Shown here one piece after another: positions 1-7,335 of a DNA stretch of 17,190 bases. The translations under genes were made by a program, and so were the position numbers. The stretch is from QNFN01 sp964195335. Lineage in GTDB: Bacteria; Pseudomonadota; Gammaproteobacteria; QNFN01. How positions within the stretch are numbered: position 1 is the stretch's first letter; each line of letters starts with the position of its first letter. The notes under the pieces were generated by a model. The model was not told where the DNA came from, did no database searches, and was given only the letters and a program-made list of their open reading frames with translations. The stretch is from contig CAXMPC010000030.1 of assembly GCA_964195335.1 (NCBI GenBank), forward strand, positions 1 through 17,190, written 5' to 3'.

Positions 1-1013
1 CGGATCTCCGGCTCGGTCTCGAGCAGGCGCAGCATCGCCTCGAGATCGGACAGCGCGTGCTGGAGTTGGCTGTAGACGATGCCGAGAAAGCCGAGCGGCA
101 GGAACAGCTGCAGCAGCAGGGCGTTGACCAGCACCAGGTCACCGAGAGTCAGCTCGCCATCGGCCACGCCGCTGCCTGCCAGCAGCATCACGATCGTCAC
201 GGCGACGGCGATCACCCCACCCTGGACCACGTTGAGCAGGGACAGTGAGGTCTGGCTGCGTACCGCGGCCTCCTCCCAGTCATGCAGGTAGGCGCCGTAG
301 CGAGCCAACTCATGCGGCTCGTTACCGAAGTACTTGACTGTCTCGTAGTTGATCAGGCCGTCGACGGCATGGGCGTTGGCCTGCGAGTCGAGGGCATTCA
401 TGCGGGCCCGGAACGGCATCCGCCAGCGCGTGATCATGAACGTCGAGGCGATGTAGATGGCGACCGCCACGAAGGTGATTGCCGTGTACCACGGGTCGTA
501 ACCGTTGAGCAGGATCGCGGCCACCAGGCCGAACTCGGCCAGCACCGGCAGGATGCTGAAGGCGAGGTAGTTGAGCAGGCTGCTGAGACTGCGGGTGCCG
601 CGCTCGATGTCGCGCGACAAGGCCCCGGTACGTCGTTCGAGGTGGTAGCGCAGCGACAGGTCGTGCAGATGGCGCAGCACCTGTTCGGAAGCATTGCGCA
701 TGGCGCCGTGGCGCACCCGGGCGAACAGCGCATCGCGCAGTTCGTTGAAGGCCGAACTGGCCAGACGCAGCGCGCCATAGGCGAGGAACAACGTCACCGG
801 CAACGCGACGGCCGACACCGATGCCGTCTCGAGGTGGTCGACGATTCCCTTCAACGCCAACGGCACGCCGACCGTGGCCACCTTGGCCAGCAACAGGCAG
901 CCGACGGCGACCAGGGCTCGGCCGCGATAGGGCCAGAGATACGGCAGCAGCCCGCGCAGGGTGTGCAGGTCGTCGCGCTTGCTTTCTGGCAGGGTAGTGT
1001 GGGCGTGGTACAT
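1..1013 (-). CDS. Atm1/HMT1-type ABC exporter, membrane half (partial, 3' end off window)
   Basis: The first 337 residues of a fused permease-ATPase exporter are present; the nucleotide-binding domain lies beyond base 1. The start is the ATG at 1013-1011, and the reading frame stays open to the window edge. Membrane segments are visible around residues 31-55, 66-86, 150-170, 175-195, 258-280 and 290-312. The conserved stretch RTGALSRDIERGT (128-140) and INYETVKYFGNE (221-232) is the signature of the Atm1/ABCB7/HMT1 subfamily, which exports glutathione-linked sulfur or metal compounds across the inner membrane. The Walker motifs cannot be checked here, so the family call rests on the membrane domain alone. 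The gene is divergent from the small gene at 1106. The exact substrate is unknown. Confidence 0.9.
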   Translation of the reverse strand, partial: MYHAHTTLPESKRDDLHTLRGLLPYLWPYRGRALVAVGCLLLAKVATVGVPLALKGIVDHLETASVSAVALPVTLFLAYGALRLASSAFNELRDALFARVRHGAMRNASEQVLRHLHDLSLRYHLERRTGALSRDIERGTRSLSSLLNYLAFSILPVLAEFGLVAAILLNGYDPWYTAITFVAVAIYIASTFMITRWRMPFRARMNALDSQANAHAVDGLINYETVKYFGNEPHELARYGAYLHDWEEAAVRSQTSLSLLNVVQGGVIAVAVTIVMLLAGSGVADGELTLGDLVLVNALLLQLFLPLGFLGIVYSQLQHALSDLEAMLRLLETEPEI

Positions 1014-1105
1014 GGGCCGTTGTCGGCGCGGCGGTAGGAATGCCTGCAAGGTTATATACTTGCTCGACAACAAGCACCCATGATGCAGATCAACAGGAGA
1101 CGGCC
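1014..1105. promoter_or_regulatory. Divergent intergenic region with AT-rich -10-like core
   Basis: This 92-base gap separates the minus-strand ABC exporter from the plus-strand small gene and must hold promoters for both. Its only AT-rich spot is GTTATATACT at 1051-1060. On the plus strand this gives TATACT (1055-1060), and on the minus strand TATAAC (1056-1051), so the two -10 elements may overlap. No good -35 hexamer is seen at 17 bases on either strand. AGGAGA at 1095-1100 is the ribosome binding site of the downstream gene. The promoter assignment is inference. Confidence 0.35.
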
Positions 1106-1375
1106 GTGAAACCATCGGAAGAGGAGCACACGGCGGCTTTCGCCGCGATTGCGAAGCTGCGCGATGAGGGTGATCCAGACCACGTGGCCAAGACCATGGC
1201 CTACTTACAGTACCGGGTCGAGATCCTCGAAAACCTCGTTACGCACGCCAAGCGCTACGTCAAGTTCGGCATGGACGAGCATGAGCACACCCTGCTGATC
1301 AAGGCGGTCGACCGGTTGCGCGAGTTCGACTCCAAACAGTCGGGCGAGGAGCTCGAGGAGATGGGACTGGGCTGA
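1106..1375 (+). CDS. Small helical protein of unknown function, 89 aa
   Basis: I do not recognise this protein. The chosen start is GTG at 1106 because AGGAGA at 1095-1100 sits 5 bases upstream; the same frame is open back to an ATG at 1040, but that one has no ribosome binding site and would overlap the probable promoter. The 89-residue product has no signal peptide, membrane segment or cysteine. It is acidic and predicted mostly helical: a helix around residues 6-20, then HVAKTMAYLQYRVEILENL, then a segment with KFGMDEHEHTLLIKAVDRL and a Glu-rich tail. The coding look (codon use, clean start, no internal oddities) supports a real gene. Its neighbours, a divergent exporter and the fmdB-type gene downstream, do not point to a function. 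Confidence 0.75.
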   Translation: MKPSEEEHTAAFAAIAKLRDEGDPDHVAKTMAYLQYRVEILENLVTHAKRYVKFGMDEHEHTLLIKAVDRLREFDSKQSGEELEEMGLG

Positions 1376-1446
1376 GCCGCGCCAAGCCTCCTGATTTCTT
1401 GACGGTTTTCTATCCATGGCGGCTTTTTCGCCAGGCCGTGGAAGGG

Positions 1447-1452
1447 TATACT
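1447..1452 (+). promoter_or_regulatory. Candidate -10 element before fmdB-type gene and aspS
   Basis: TATACT, preceded by GAAGGG and followed by a GC-rich run, is a good match to a sigma-70 -10 element and lies 67 bases before the ATG at 1520. The -35 region at the expected distance (TTTTTC, 1424-1429) is poor. The rest of 1376-1519 holds a short TGGCG/CGCCA inverted repeat with a 7-base loop (about 1418-1434) and nothing else recognisable. Confidence 0.4.
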
Positions 1453-1519
1453 TGCCGCCCTTGAAGCTGGACGGTGCCACCCCATCATGGTGGCAGTCGC
1501 GTGCTTTGCGAGGTAATAC

Positions 1520-1810
1520 ATGCCCATCTACGAATACCGCTGCGGCAACTGTGGCCACGAACTCGAGGCCATCCAGAAAATGAGCGATCCGGTGCTCGAA
1601 ACCTGCCCGGACTGCAACCGCGATGCCTTGAAGCGGCTGATCTCCGCACCGTCGTTCCGTCTCAAGGGCGGCGGCTGGTACGAGACCGACTTCAAGAAGG
1701 ACGGCAAGCGCAACGTCCACGAGTCCGAGTCCGAGTCCAAGACCAAGACCAAGACCAAGTCAGAGGCGGCGCCCTCTGAGGCCGCGGGCGGCTGCCCGAC
1801 CACTGACTGA
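1520..1810 (+). CDS. FmdB/Cxxc-CxxC family zinc-ribbon regulatory-like protein
   Basis: This 96-residue protein begins MPIYEYRCGNCGHELE, the hallmark of the FmdB zinc-ribbon family, with a metal site formed by C8-C11 and C29-C32. The family is widespread and its role is poorly known (named after a putative regulator of formamidase), so no function is claimed. The body ends near residue 65; the tail is a low-complexity charged stretch of Ser-Glu then Lys-Thr repeats (about residues 68-80) followed by an Ala/Glu-rich end. A weak GAGG lies about 7 bases before the ATG. In many gammaproteobacteria this gene directly precedes aspS, as here, so the two probably share a transcript. Confidence 0.92.
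   Translation: MPIYEYRCGNCGHELEAIQKMSDPVLETCPDCNRDALKRLISAPSFRLKGGGWYETDFKKDGKRNVHESESESKTKTKTKSEAAPSEAAGGCPTTD
1721..1759 (+). repeat. Two in-frame hexanucleotide tandem repeats in the fmdB-type gene
   Basis: Three copies of GAGTCC (1721-1738, encoding Glu-Ser) run straight into three copies of AAGACC (1739-1756, encoding Lys-Thr) plus a final AAG. Because the unit is 6 bases, slippage would change the length of the tail by two residues at a time without a frameshift. Confidence 0.9.
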
Positions 1811-1826
1811 AGCCAGGCCATTACGC

Positions 1827-1852
1827 CGGGCGCCTGCATGGTGCAGCTCCCG
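1827..1852 (+). other. Hairpin in the fmdB-aspS spacer
   Basis: CGGG (1827-1830) pairs with CCCG (1849-1852), and CTGCA (1834-1838) with TGCAG (1842-1846) around a TGG loop, separated by a small internal loop. A T-rich run (TTTTATTT) follows only 11 bases later, so it is not a canonical intrinsic terminator. It could be a weak attenuator or mRNA-processing structure in the aspS leader, or chance in GC-rich DNA. Confidence 0.35.
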
Positions 1853-1890
1853 CCATCCGCCCTTTTATTTCGACCTCCCGGGAAACCAGC

Positions 1891-3663
1891 ATGCGCAGCC
1901 ACTACTGCGGACAGATCAACGCCTCCAATATCGACCAGACCGTCACTCTATGTGGCTGGGTCCACCGCCGCCGTGACCACGGCGGGGTGATCTTCGTCGA
2001 CCTGCGCGACCGCGAAGGGCTGGCGCAGGTGGTGATCGACCCTGATACCCACGAGGCCTTCGCCCTGGCCGAGCGGGTGCGCAACGAGTTCGTGCTCAAG
2101 GCCACCGGTCGCGTCCGTCGCCGACCCGAGGGAACCGAAAACCCGGGCCTGCCGAGTGGCGAGGTCGAGGTGCTTTGCAGTGAGCTCGAGATCCTCAACC
2201 ACGCCGAGACCCCGCCGTTCGTCATCGAGGACGATTCCGACGTCAACGAGGACGTGCGCCTGCGCTACCGTTACATCGACCTGCGCCGCCCGGTGATGCT
2301 GCAGCGCATGCGCCTGCGCACCGAGGTGGCGCGTGCACTGCGGCACTTCCTCGAAGACGAGGGTTTCTACGAGATCGAGACCCCGTTTCTGACCAAGGCG
2401 ACCCCCGAGGGGGCACGTGACTTCCTGGTGCCGAGCCGTCTCCAGGCCGGCTCGTTCTACGCTTTGCCGCAGTCCCCGCAGTTGTTCAAGCAGCTGCTGA
2501 TGATTTCTGGCTTCGATCGCTACTACCAGATCGTGCGCTGTTTCCGTGATGAAGACCTGCGTGCCGACCGCCAGCCCGAGTTCACCCAGCTCGACATCGA
2601 GACCTCGTTCATGGACGAGGACGGCATCATGACGCTGATGGAACGGATGGTGCGCGAGCTGTTCTGCAACGTCCTCGAGCAGGCACTGCCGGAACCGTTT
2701 CCACGCATCAGCTACGCCGAGGCGGTGCGCCGTTTCGGCAGCGACCGGCCCGACCTGCGTATCCCGCTGGAACTGGTCGACATCGGCGACCTGCTGGCCG
2801 GCGTCGAGTTCAAGGTGTTTGCCGGCCCGGCCAACGACCCCGACGGCCGCGTCGCCGCCCTGCGCTTGCCCGCCGGCGGCGAGCTGACGCGCAAAGAGAT
2901 CGACGGCTACACCAAGTTCGTCGGCATCTACGGTGCCAAGGGGCTCGCCTACATCAAGGTCAACGAGCTGGCCAAGGGTCGTGAAGGGCTGCAGTCGCCG
3001 ATCCTCAAGTTCCTGCCTGATGCGGTGGTCGACGAGATCATGCAGCGCACCGAGGCCGCCGATGGCGACCTGGTCTTTTTCGGCGCTGACAAGGCCCGGG
3101 TGGTCAACGAGTCGCTCGGTGCCCTGCGCGTGCGTCTGGGCGAGGATCGCGGCCTGGTCGAGCGCGGCTGGTGCCCGGTCTGGGTGGTCGACTTCCCGAT
3201 GTTCGACTGGGATCCGCAGCAGAAGCGCTGGGACGCGCTCCACCACCCCTTTACCGCGCCGCAGGTCGATGATCCGGAGGCGCTGATCGCCGATCCCGGC
3301 AACGCCCTGTCGCGTGCCTACGACCTGGTGATCAATGGCACGGAGGTCGGCGGCGGTTCGGTTCGTATCCACCGCCAGGAGACGCAGTCGGCGGTGTTCG
3401 AACTGCTCGGCCTGGGCCAGGAGGAGTCGCGCGAGAAATTTGGTTTCCTGCTCGACGCCCTGAAGTACGGTGCGCCGCCACATGGCGGTATCGCCTTCGG
3501 TCTCGACCGCCTGGTGATGCTGATGACCGGCGCCAGCTCGATCCGCGAGGTCATCGCCTTTCCCAAGACCCAGTCGGCCAGCTGTCCGTTGACCCAGGCC
3601 CCGGCTCCGGTCTCGGCACTGCAACTCGATGAACTCAACCTGCGGGTACGCCACCCGGGCTGA
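1891..3663 (+). CDS. aspS: Aspartate--tRNA(Asp/Asn) ligase, likely non-discriminating
   Basis: This 590-residue class II synthetase charges tRNA with aspartate in the cytoplasm. It has the full bacterial layout: N-terminal OB-fold anticodon-binding domain (about 1-105), catalytic core with motif 2 around RCFRDEDLRADRQPEF, the inserted GAD domain of bacterial AspRS (roughly residues 290-410), and motif 3 with GIAFGLDRLVMLMTG near the C terminus. The anticodon domain carries His30 (RRRDHGG) and Gly81 (RRPEGTEN). E. coli AspRS, which is strict, has Leu and Lys at these positions; Pseudomonas AspRS, which also charges tRNA-Asn, has His and Gly. The enzyme is therefore probably non-discriminating and dependent on GatCAB for Asn-tRNA. 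The ribosome binding site before the ATG is weak (GGGAAA). Confidence 0.98.
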   Translation: MRSHYCGQINASNIDQTVTLCGWVHRRRDHGGVIFVDLRDREGLAQVVIDPDTHEAFALAERVRNEFVLKATGRVRRRPEGTENPGLPSGEVEVLCSELEILNHAETPPFVIEDDSDVNEDVRLRYRYIDLRRPVMLQRMRLRTEVARALRHFLEDEGFYEIETPFLTKATPEGARDFLVPSRLQAGSFYALPQSPQLFKQLLMISGFDRYYQIVRCFRDEDLRADRQPEFTQLDIETSFMDEDGIMTLMERMVRELFCNVLEQALPEPFPRISYAEAVRRFGSDRPDLRIPLELVDIGDLLAGVEFKVFAGPANDPDGRVAALRLPAGGELTRKEIDGYTKFVGIYGAKGLAYIKVNELAKGREGLQSPILKFLPDAVVDEIMQRTEAADGDLVFFGADKARVVNESLGALRVRLGEDRGLVERGWCPVWVVDFPMFDWDPQQKRWDALHHPFTAPQVDDPEALIADPGNALSRAYDLVINGTEVGGGSVRIHRQETQSAVFELLGLGQEESREKFGFLLDALKYGAPPHGGIAFGLDRLVMLMTGASSIREVIAFPKTQSASCPLTQAPAPVSALQLDELNLRVRHPG

Positions 3664-3671
3664 GGCTGGAG

Positions 3672-4127
3672 ATGGCCGCAAGCGGAGGCACGGACCGGAC
3701 CGGGTACAAGCGGCCGGTCTCGGTGCTGGTCGTGGTTGCCACCGCCACCGGCGAGGCTTTGTTGCTGCGCCGACGCCATCCCTCTGACTTCTGGCAATCG
3801 GTCACCGGCAGCCTCGACTGGGGTGAGCCGCCCGCGGCGGCCGCGACCCGCGAGTTGTACGAAGAGACCGGCATCGACTTCGTCCCGATCGCGACCGGGC
3901 AGGTCAACCACTTCCCGATCCTGCCGGCCTGGCGGGCGCGCTACCATCCGGACGTGCGCGAAAACGAAGAGCATGTCTTCGTCGTTCGCCTGCCGAAGTG
4001 CGTCCCGGTCCGCCTCGCCCCGGACGAACACGCCGAGGCCCTGTGGCTCGAGAGAGATGCGGCCATCGCCAAGGCGTCGTCGTCGACCGACCGGGAAGCC
4101 ATGAAAACCCTGATCCCACCGGGTTGA
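3672..4127 (+). CDS. nudB: Dihydroneopterin triphosphate diphosphatase (Nudix)
   Basis: This 151-residue Nudix hydrolase removes pyrophosphate from dihydroneopterin triphosphate, an early folate-pathway step. The Nudix box is perfect: G-x5-E-x7-REL-x-EE-x-G-I, starting at the Gly of GSLDWGE and ending at EETGI. The N-terminal KRPVSVLVVV and DFWQSVTGS stretches match NudB rather than other Nudix families. The ATG at 3672 lies 8 bases after the aspS stop, with GAGG (3662-3665) overlapping that stop as ribosome binding site, so it is probably cotranscribed and translationally linked with aspS. An aspS-nudB pairing is also known in enterobacteria. A generic Nudix role is the main alternative. Confidence 0.88.
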   Translation: MAASGGTDRTGYKRPVSVLVVVATATGEALLLRRRHPSDFWQSVTGSLDWGEPPAAAATRELYEETGIDFVPIATGQVNHFPILPAWRARYHPDVRENEEHVFVVRLPKCVPVRLAPDEHAEALWLERDAAIAKASSSTDREAMKTLIPPG

Positions 4128-4206
4128 CACCCATTTTGCAGCGCAGCATCATCAGGCTCCGAGTGCCCATCGGGCCGAGCCGAAAACAACAGAGCAGACC
4201 ACTGCG

Positions 4207-5307
4207 ATGAGTCAGACCGCACTTGCCCTGAATGACTTCGCCGATCTCGACGAGTCCGATTGCGAGGTGCGCATCCGCACCGCCCGCGCCGCGCTCGGTG
4301 ACCGGGTGATGATCCTCGGTCACCACTACCAGCGCGAAGAGGTGTTCGTTCACGCCGATCACTCCGGTGACTCGCTCAAGCTCTCCCGGATGGCGGCGGA
4401 GTCCGATGCCGAGTTCATCGTCTTCTGCGGCGTCCACTTCATGGCCGAGGTGGCCGACATCCTGTCGCGCCCGGACCAGGTCTCGATCCTGCCCGACATG
4501 GCGGCCGGTTGTTCGATGGCCGACATGGCCAACCTGGCCAAGGTCGAACGCGCCTGGCGCGAACTGAACCAGGTGCTTGATGTCGAGAACGAGGTGACAC
4601 CTGTCACCTATATCAACTCGGCCGCCGACCTGAAGGCCTTCTGCGGTCGTCACGGCGGCATCGTCTGCACATCGAGCAACGCCCAACAGATCCTCGACTG
4701 GTCGTTTGCCCGGCGCGAGAAGATCCTCTTCTTCCCCGATCAGCACCTGGGACGCAACACCGGCCACGCCATGGGCATCCCACTCGAGGCCATGGTCACC
4801 TGGGACTTCGACCAGCCGCTCGGTGGGCTGACCGAACAGCAGATCCGCGACGCCCGGGTGATCCTGTGGAAGGGCTTCTGCTCGGTGCACCAGATGTTCC
4901 GCCCGGAACACATCGACCGTTTCCGTGCCGAGCATCCTGACGGCAAGGTGATCTCGCACCCGGAATGCTCGTTCGAGGTGTGCCAGAAGTCCGATGTCGT
5001 CGGTTCCACCGAGACCATCATTCGCACCGTGCGTGATTCGGCGCCCGGGACGCGCTGGCTGGTCGGCACCGAACTCAATCTGGTCAACCGGCTGCATCGC
5101 GAAGTGCAGGCCGATGGCAAGGTGGCCGAGTTCATGTCGCCGACAGTCTGCATGTGCTCGACCATGTTCCGCATCGACCCGCAGCATGTCGCCTGGGTGC
5201 TCGAGAGCCTGGTTGCCGGTGACCCGGTCAATCGCATCCAGGTACCCGCCGAGGAGGCGGCCCAGGCTCGTGCGGCTCTCGACCGCATGCTCGACGCCTC
5301 GCTCTGA
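4207..5307 (+). CDS. nadA: Quinolinate synthase
   Basis: The 366-residue protein condenses iminoaspartate with dihydroxyacetone phosphate to quinolinate in de novo NAD synthesis. It shows the GHHYQ substrate loop (38-42), the DHSGDSLKL segment and three cysteine sites fitting the 4Fe-4S cluster: C102 in AAGCSMAD, C225 in WKGFCSVH, and C315 or C317 in PTVCMCS. Length is that of the usual three-domain enzyme. Neither nadB nor nadC is next to it. The 79-base leader contains an imperfect hairpin (GGCTC 4155-4159 with GAGCC 4177-4181, inner GCCC/GGGC) without a T-run, and the ribosome binding site is weak. No NadR or NrtR operator was recognised by eye. Confidence 0.97.
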   Translation: MSQTALALNDFADLDESDCEVRIRTARAALGDRVMILGHHYQREEVFVHADHSGDSLKLSRMAAESDAEFIVFCGVHFMAEVADILSRPDQVSILPDMAAGCSMADMANLAKVERAWRELNQVLDVENEVTPVTYINSAADLKAFCGRHGGIVCTSSNAQQILDWSFARREKILFFPDQHLGRNTGHAMGIPLEAMVTWDFDQPLGGLTEQQIRDARVILWKGFCSVHQMFRPEHIDRFRAEHPDGKVISHPECSFEVCQKSDVVGSTETIIRTVRDSAPGTRWLVGTELNLVNRLHREVQADGKVAEFMSPTVCMCSTMFRIDPQHVAWVLESLVAGDPVNRIQVPAEEAAQARAALDRMLDASL

Positions 5308-5339
5308 GGTCCGACTCCGTTTCCACACCGCCCAGGGTC

Positions 5340-5963
5340 GTGCTGCTGCACGGCCTGTGGATGCCGGCGCTCTCCATGGCCCTGCTGATCCGCCGCCTGC
5401 GCGCGGCTGGTTTCGCCCCCGAGGCACACGCCTGGATCCCGCGCCGCGAAGGGGTTGCCGGTGCGGCCGACCGTCTTGCCGATGAACTCGGTGAGCCGCT
5501 GCCAACGCTTTTCGTCGGCCACAGTCTGGGTGGCCGCCTGGCGTTGGCTCTGGCGGCCCTGGCGACGACGCCGTCGATGCCGTCGACGCGGGTCGTTGCT
5601 CTCGGCACGCCGTTTGCCGGCAGTCTCGCCGGGCAACGCCTGGCCCGTGTGAGTCCTGGACGCTGGTTGCTGCGCTCGGCGATCCACGACATCACCAGGC
5701 CGTGGTCGGACGGCGTGCCGGCCGGCTGCGAACTTGGCATCGTCACCGGGACACGCCCGATCGGTCTCGGTCGCCTGGTAACCGGTATCACGGGACCGAG
5801 CGACGGCACTGTCAGGATCGACGAGACCCGTCTCGAGGGTGGCTCGGGGCGGATCGCGTTGCCGGTGACCCACATGAGCATGCTCGCCTCCAGCGCGGTC
5901 GCCAATGCGGCTGCCGGCTTCCTCCGCGAAGGTAAATTTCCAGTAAATATCCATAATCTGTGA
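5340..5963 (+). CDS. Alpha/beta-hydrolase, esterase/lipase-like
   Basis: The 207-residue protein has the alpha/beta-hydrolase outline: an oxyanion LLHGLW at the N terminus, the nucleophile elbow GHSLGG (Ser62), an acid in GPSDGTV (Asp155) and a His in VTHMSM (His178), which together make a plausible catalytic triad. The GPxDGxV form is typical of small lipase/PGAP1-like members. No signal peptide is seen, so it is likely cytoplasmic; substrate unknown. The start is uncertain. GTG at 5340 is the only conventional start near nadA, but it cuts into the first core beta-strand, since the in-frame upstream codons read RVVLLHG; the only other candidate is a CTG at 5304 overlapping the nadA stop. The gene follows nadA by 32 bases and is probably cotranscribed. 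Confidence 0.8.
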   Translation: MLLHGLWMPALSMALLIRRLRAAGFAPEAHAWIPRREGVAGAADRLADELGEPLPTLFVGHSLGGRLALALAALATTPSMPSTRVVALGTPFAGSLAGQRLARVSPGRWLLRSAIHDITRPWSDGVPAGCELGIVTGTRPIGLGRLVTGITGPSDGTVRIDETRLEGGSGRIALPVTHMSMLASSAVANAAAGFLREGKFPVNIHNL

Positions 5964-5973
5964 CGTGGTTCTG

Positions 5974-6003
5974 CTGACCATGTCACAGGCGCGGTGATAC
6001 ACT
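5974..6003 (+). promoter_or_regulatory. Candidate promoter before yebC
   Basis: CTGACC (5974-5979) and TACACT (5998-6003) are separated by 18 bases, and the second is preceded by TGA as in an extended -10. Each hexamer matches the sigma-70 consensus at four of six positions. It lies 30 bases before the yebC ATG in the only sizeable gap between the hydrolase and the long yebC-to-cpoB gene run. Confidence 0.35.
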
Positions 6004-6033
6004 TCTGCGAACGCGATTTCTCCCGAGGGACCG

Positions 6034-6783
6034 ATGGCTGGGCACAGCAAATGGGCCAATATCAAGCACCGGAAGGCCGCCCAGGACGCCAAGCGCGGGA
6101 AGCTTTTCACCAAGCTGATCCGTGAAATCACCGTCGCCGCCAAGATCGGTGGCGAGGATGCCGATGCCAACCCGCGCCTGCGCACGGCGATCGACAAGGG
6201 ATTGGCCGCCAACATGTCCAAGGACGTCGTCGCCAGGGCGATCAAGCGCGGTGCCGGCGGTCAGGACAGCGAAGATTACGAAGAGATTCGCTACGAGGGC
6301 TACGGCCCGGGTGGGGTCGCGGTGATGGTCGACTGCTTGACCGACAACCGCAACCGCACCGTCGCCGATGTTCGCCACGCCTTCACCAAGTGCGGCGGCA
6401 ACCTCGGCACCGACGGCTCGGTCGCCTACCTGTTTACCAAGATCGCCCAGTTCGCGCTGCCGGCCGGCAGTGACGAGGAGCAGGTGATGGAGGTGGCCCT
6501 CGATGCCGGAGCCGACGATATCCAGACCCTCGATGACGGTTCGGTCGAGGTACTCGCCGAGCCGGACAACCTCGATCCGGTGCGCGAATCCCTGCATGGG
6601 GCGGGCCTCGCGCCCGAGGTCGCCGAGGTGACCATGCGCGCCTCGACCAGCGTCGAGGTCGACCGCGACAGCAGCGAGAGGCTGCTGCGCTTGCTCGACA
6701 TGCTCGAGGATCTCGACGACGTGCAGAACGTCTACTCCAACGCCGAATTCGACGATGCCGTGTTGGCCGAACTCGGTGGCTGA
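6034..6783 (+). CDS. yebC: YebC/PmpR/TACO1 family protein
   Basis: The 249-residue product starts MAGHSKWANIKHRKAAQDAK and keeps the family blocks YEGYGPGGVAVMVDCLTDNR and KCGGNLGTDGSVAYLF, in the usual three-domain arrangement and at the usual length. Members have been described as DNA-binding regulators (PmpR in Pseudomonas) and, more recently, as translation factors, as for mitochondrial TACO1 and bacterial homologues that help ribosomes through difficult peptides. Sequence alone does not decide between these roles. CGAGGGA precedes the ATG. It heads the ruvCAB cluster, its normal place in proteobacteria, 33 bases before ruvC. Confidence 0.97.
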   Translation: MAGHSKWANIKHRKAAQDAKRGKLFTKLIREITVAAKIGGEDADANPRLRTAIDKGLAANMSKDVVARAIKRGAGGQDSEDYEEIRYEGYGPGGVAVMVDCLTDNRNRTVADVRHAFTKCGGNLGTDGSVAYLFTKIAQFALPAGSDEEQVMEVALDAGADDIQTLDDGSVEVLAEPDNLDPVRESLHGAGLAPEVAEVTMRASTSVEVDRDSSERLLRLLDMLEDLDDVQNVYSNAEFDDAVLAELGG

Positions 6784-6816
6784 ACGAAACATCTCCATGC
6801 CGGGACCGGGTCGGCG

Positions 6817-7335
6817 ATGAGCCGGATCCTCGGCATCGACCCCGGCTCGCGCATCACTGGCTACGGCGTGGTCGATTTCGACGGGGCCACCAGTAACTAC
6901 GTCGCCAGCGGCACTGTCCGCTGCGGTGGCGGCGAACTGCCGGCCAGGCTGCGTGAGATCTTCAGCGGGCTGGGCGAAGTGATCACCACCTACGCGCCTG
7001 ACGAGAGCGCTATCGAGCAGGTCTTCATGCACCGTAACGCCGATTCCGCCCTCAAGCTCGGCCAGGCACGTGGTGCCGCGATCTGCGCCTGTGCCAACAA
7101 TGATCTGGAGATCGGCGAGTACACGCCGCGCCAGATCAAGAAGGCGGTGGTCGGCACCGGGGCCGCGACCAAGGCCCAGGTGCAGCAGATGGTGCAGCGG
7201 CTGCTGGCCCTGCCAGCGGCGCCGCCAAGCGACGCCGCCGACGCCCTCGCGGTGGCGCTCTGCCACGGCCAGGCACGGCGTCTGGCCGACCGCGTTGGCG
7301 GTATCAGCGGCATGCGTGCCGGGAGGATGCGATGA
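6817..7335 (+). CDS. ruvC: Holliday junction resolvase RuvC
   Basis: This 172-residue endonuclease cuts Holliday junctions symmetrically. The four acidic catalytic residues of the RNase H-like fold are all present: Asp8 in GIDPGSR, Glu67 in AIEQVF, and Asp139 and Asp142 in PSDAADALA. Length matches E. coli RuvC. It is the first of ruvCAB, and its TGA overlaps the ruvA ATG by four bases (ATGA, 7332-7335), so the two are translationally coupled. Confidence 0.98.
   Translation: MSRILGIDPGSRITGYGVVDFDGATSNYVASGTVRCGGGELPARLREIFSGLGEVITTYAPDESAIEQVFMHRNADSALKLGQARGAAICACANNDLEIGEYTPRQIKKAVVGTGAATKAQVQQMVQRLLALPAAPPSDAADALAVALCHGQARRLADRVGGISGMRAGRMR

Noticed and set aside
282..1037. Plus-strand open frame opposite the ABC exporter
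   Set aside because: The minus strand encodes a clear Atm1-type membrane domain here, and the plus-strand product has no coherent features.
1418..1434. TGGCG/CGCCA inverted repeat with T-rich loop as a terminator of the small gene
   Set aside because: The T-run is in the loop rather than after the stem, and the stem is only five base pairs.
1948..3681. Minus-strand open frame of 577 codons opposite aspS
   Set aside because: aspS is certain on the other strand over its full length, and the product is low-complexity with no family features.
4155..4181. Hairpin between nudB and nadA as a terminator or riboswitch
   Set aside because: The stem is interrupted by an asymmetric bulge, has no T-run, and the leader is too short for a known NAD-related riboswitch.
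3904..5505. Long minus-strand open frame opposite nadA and nudB (533 codons)
   Set aside because: It mirrors the wobble-rich codons of clear plus-strand genes, has no recognisable domain, and is a typical shadow frame in high-GC DNA.
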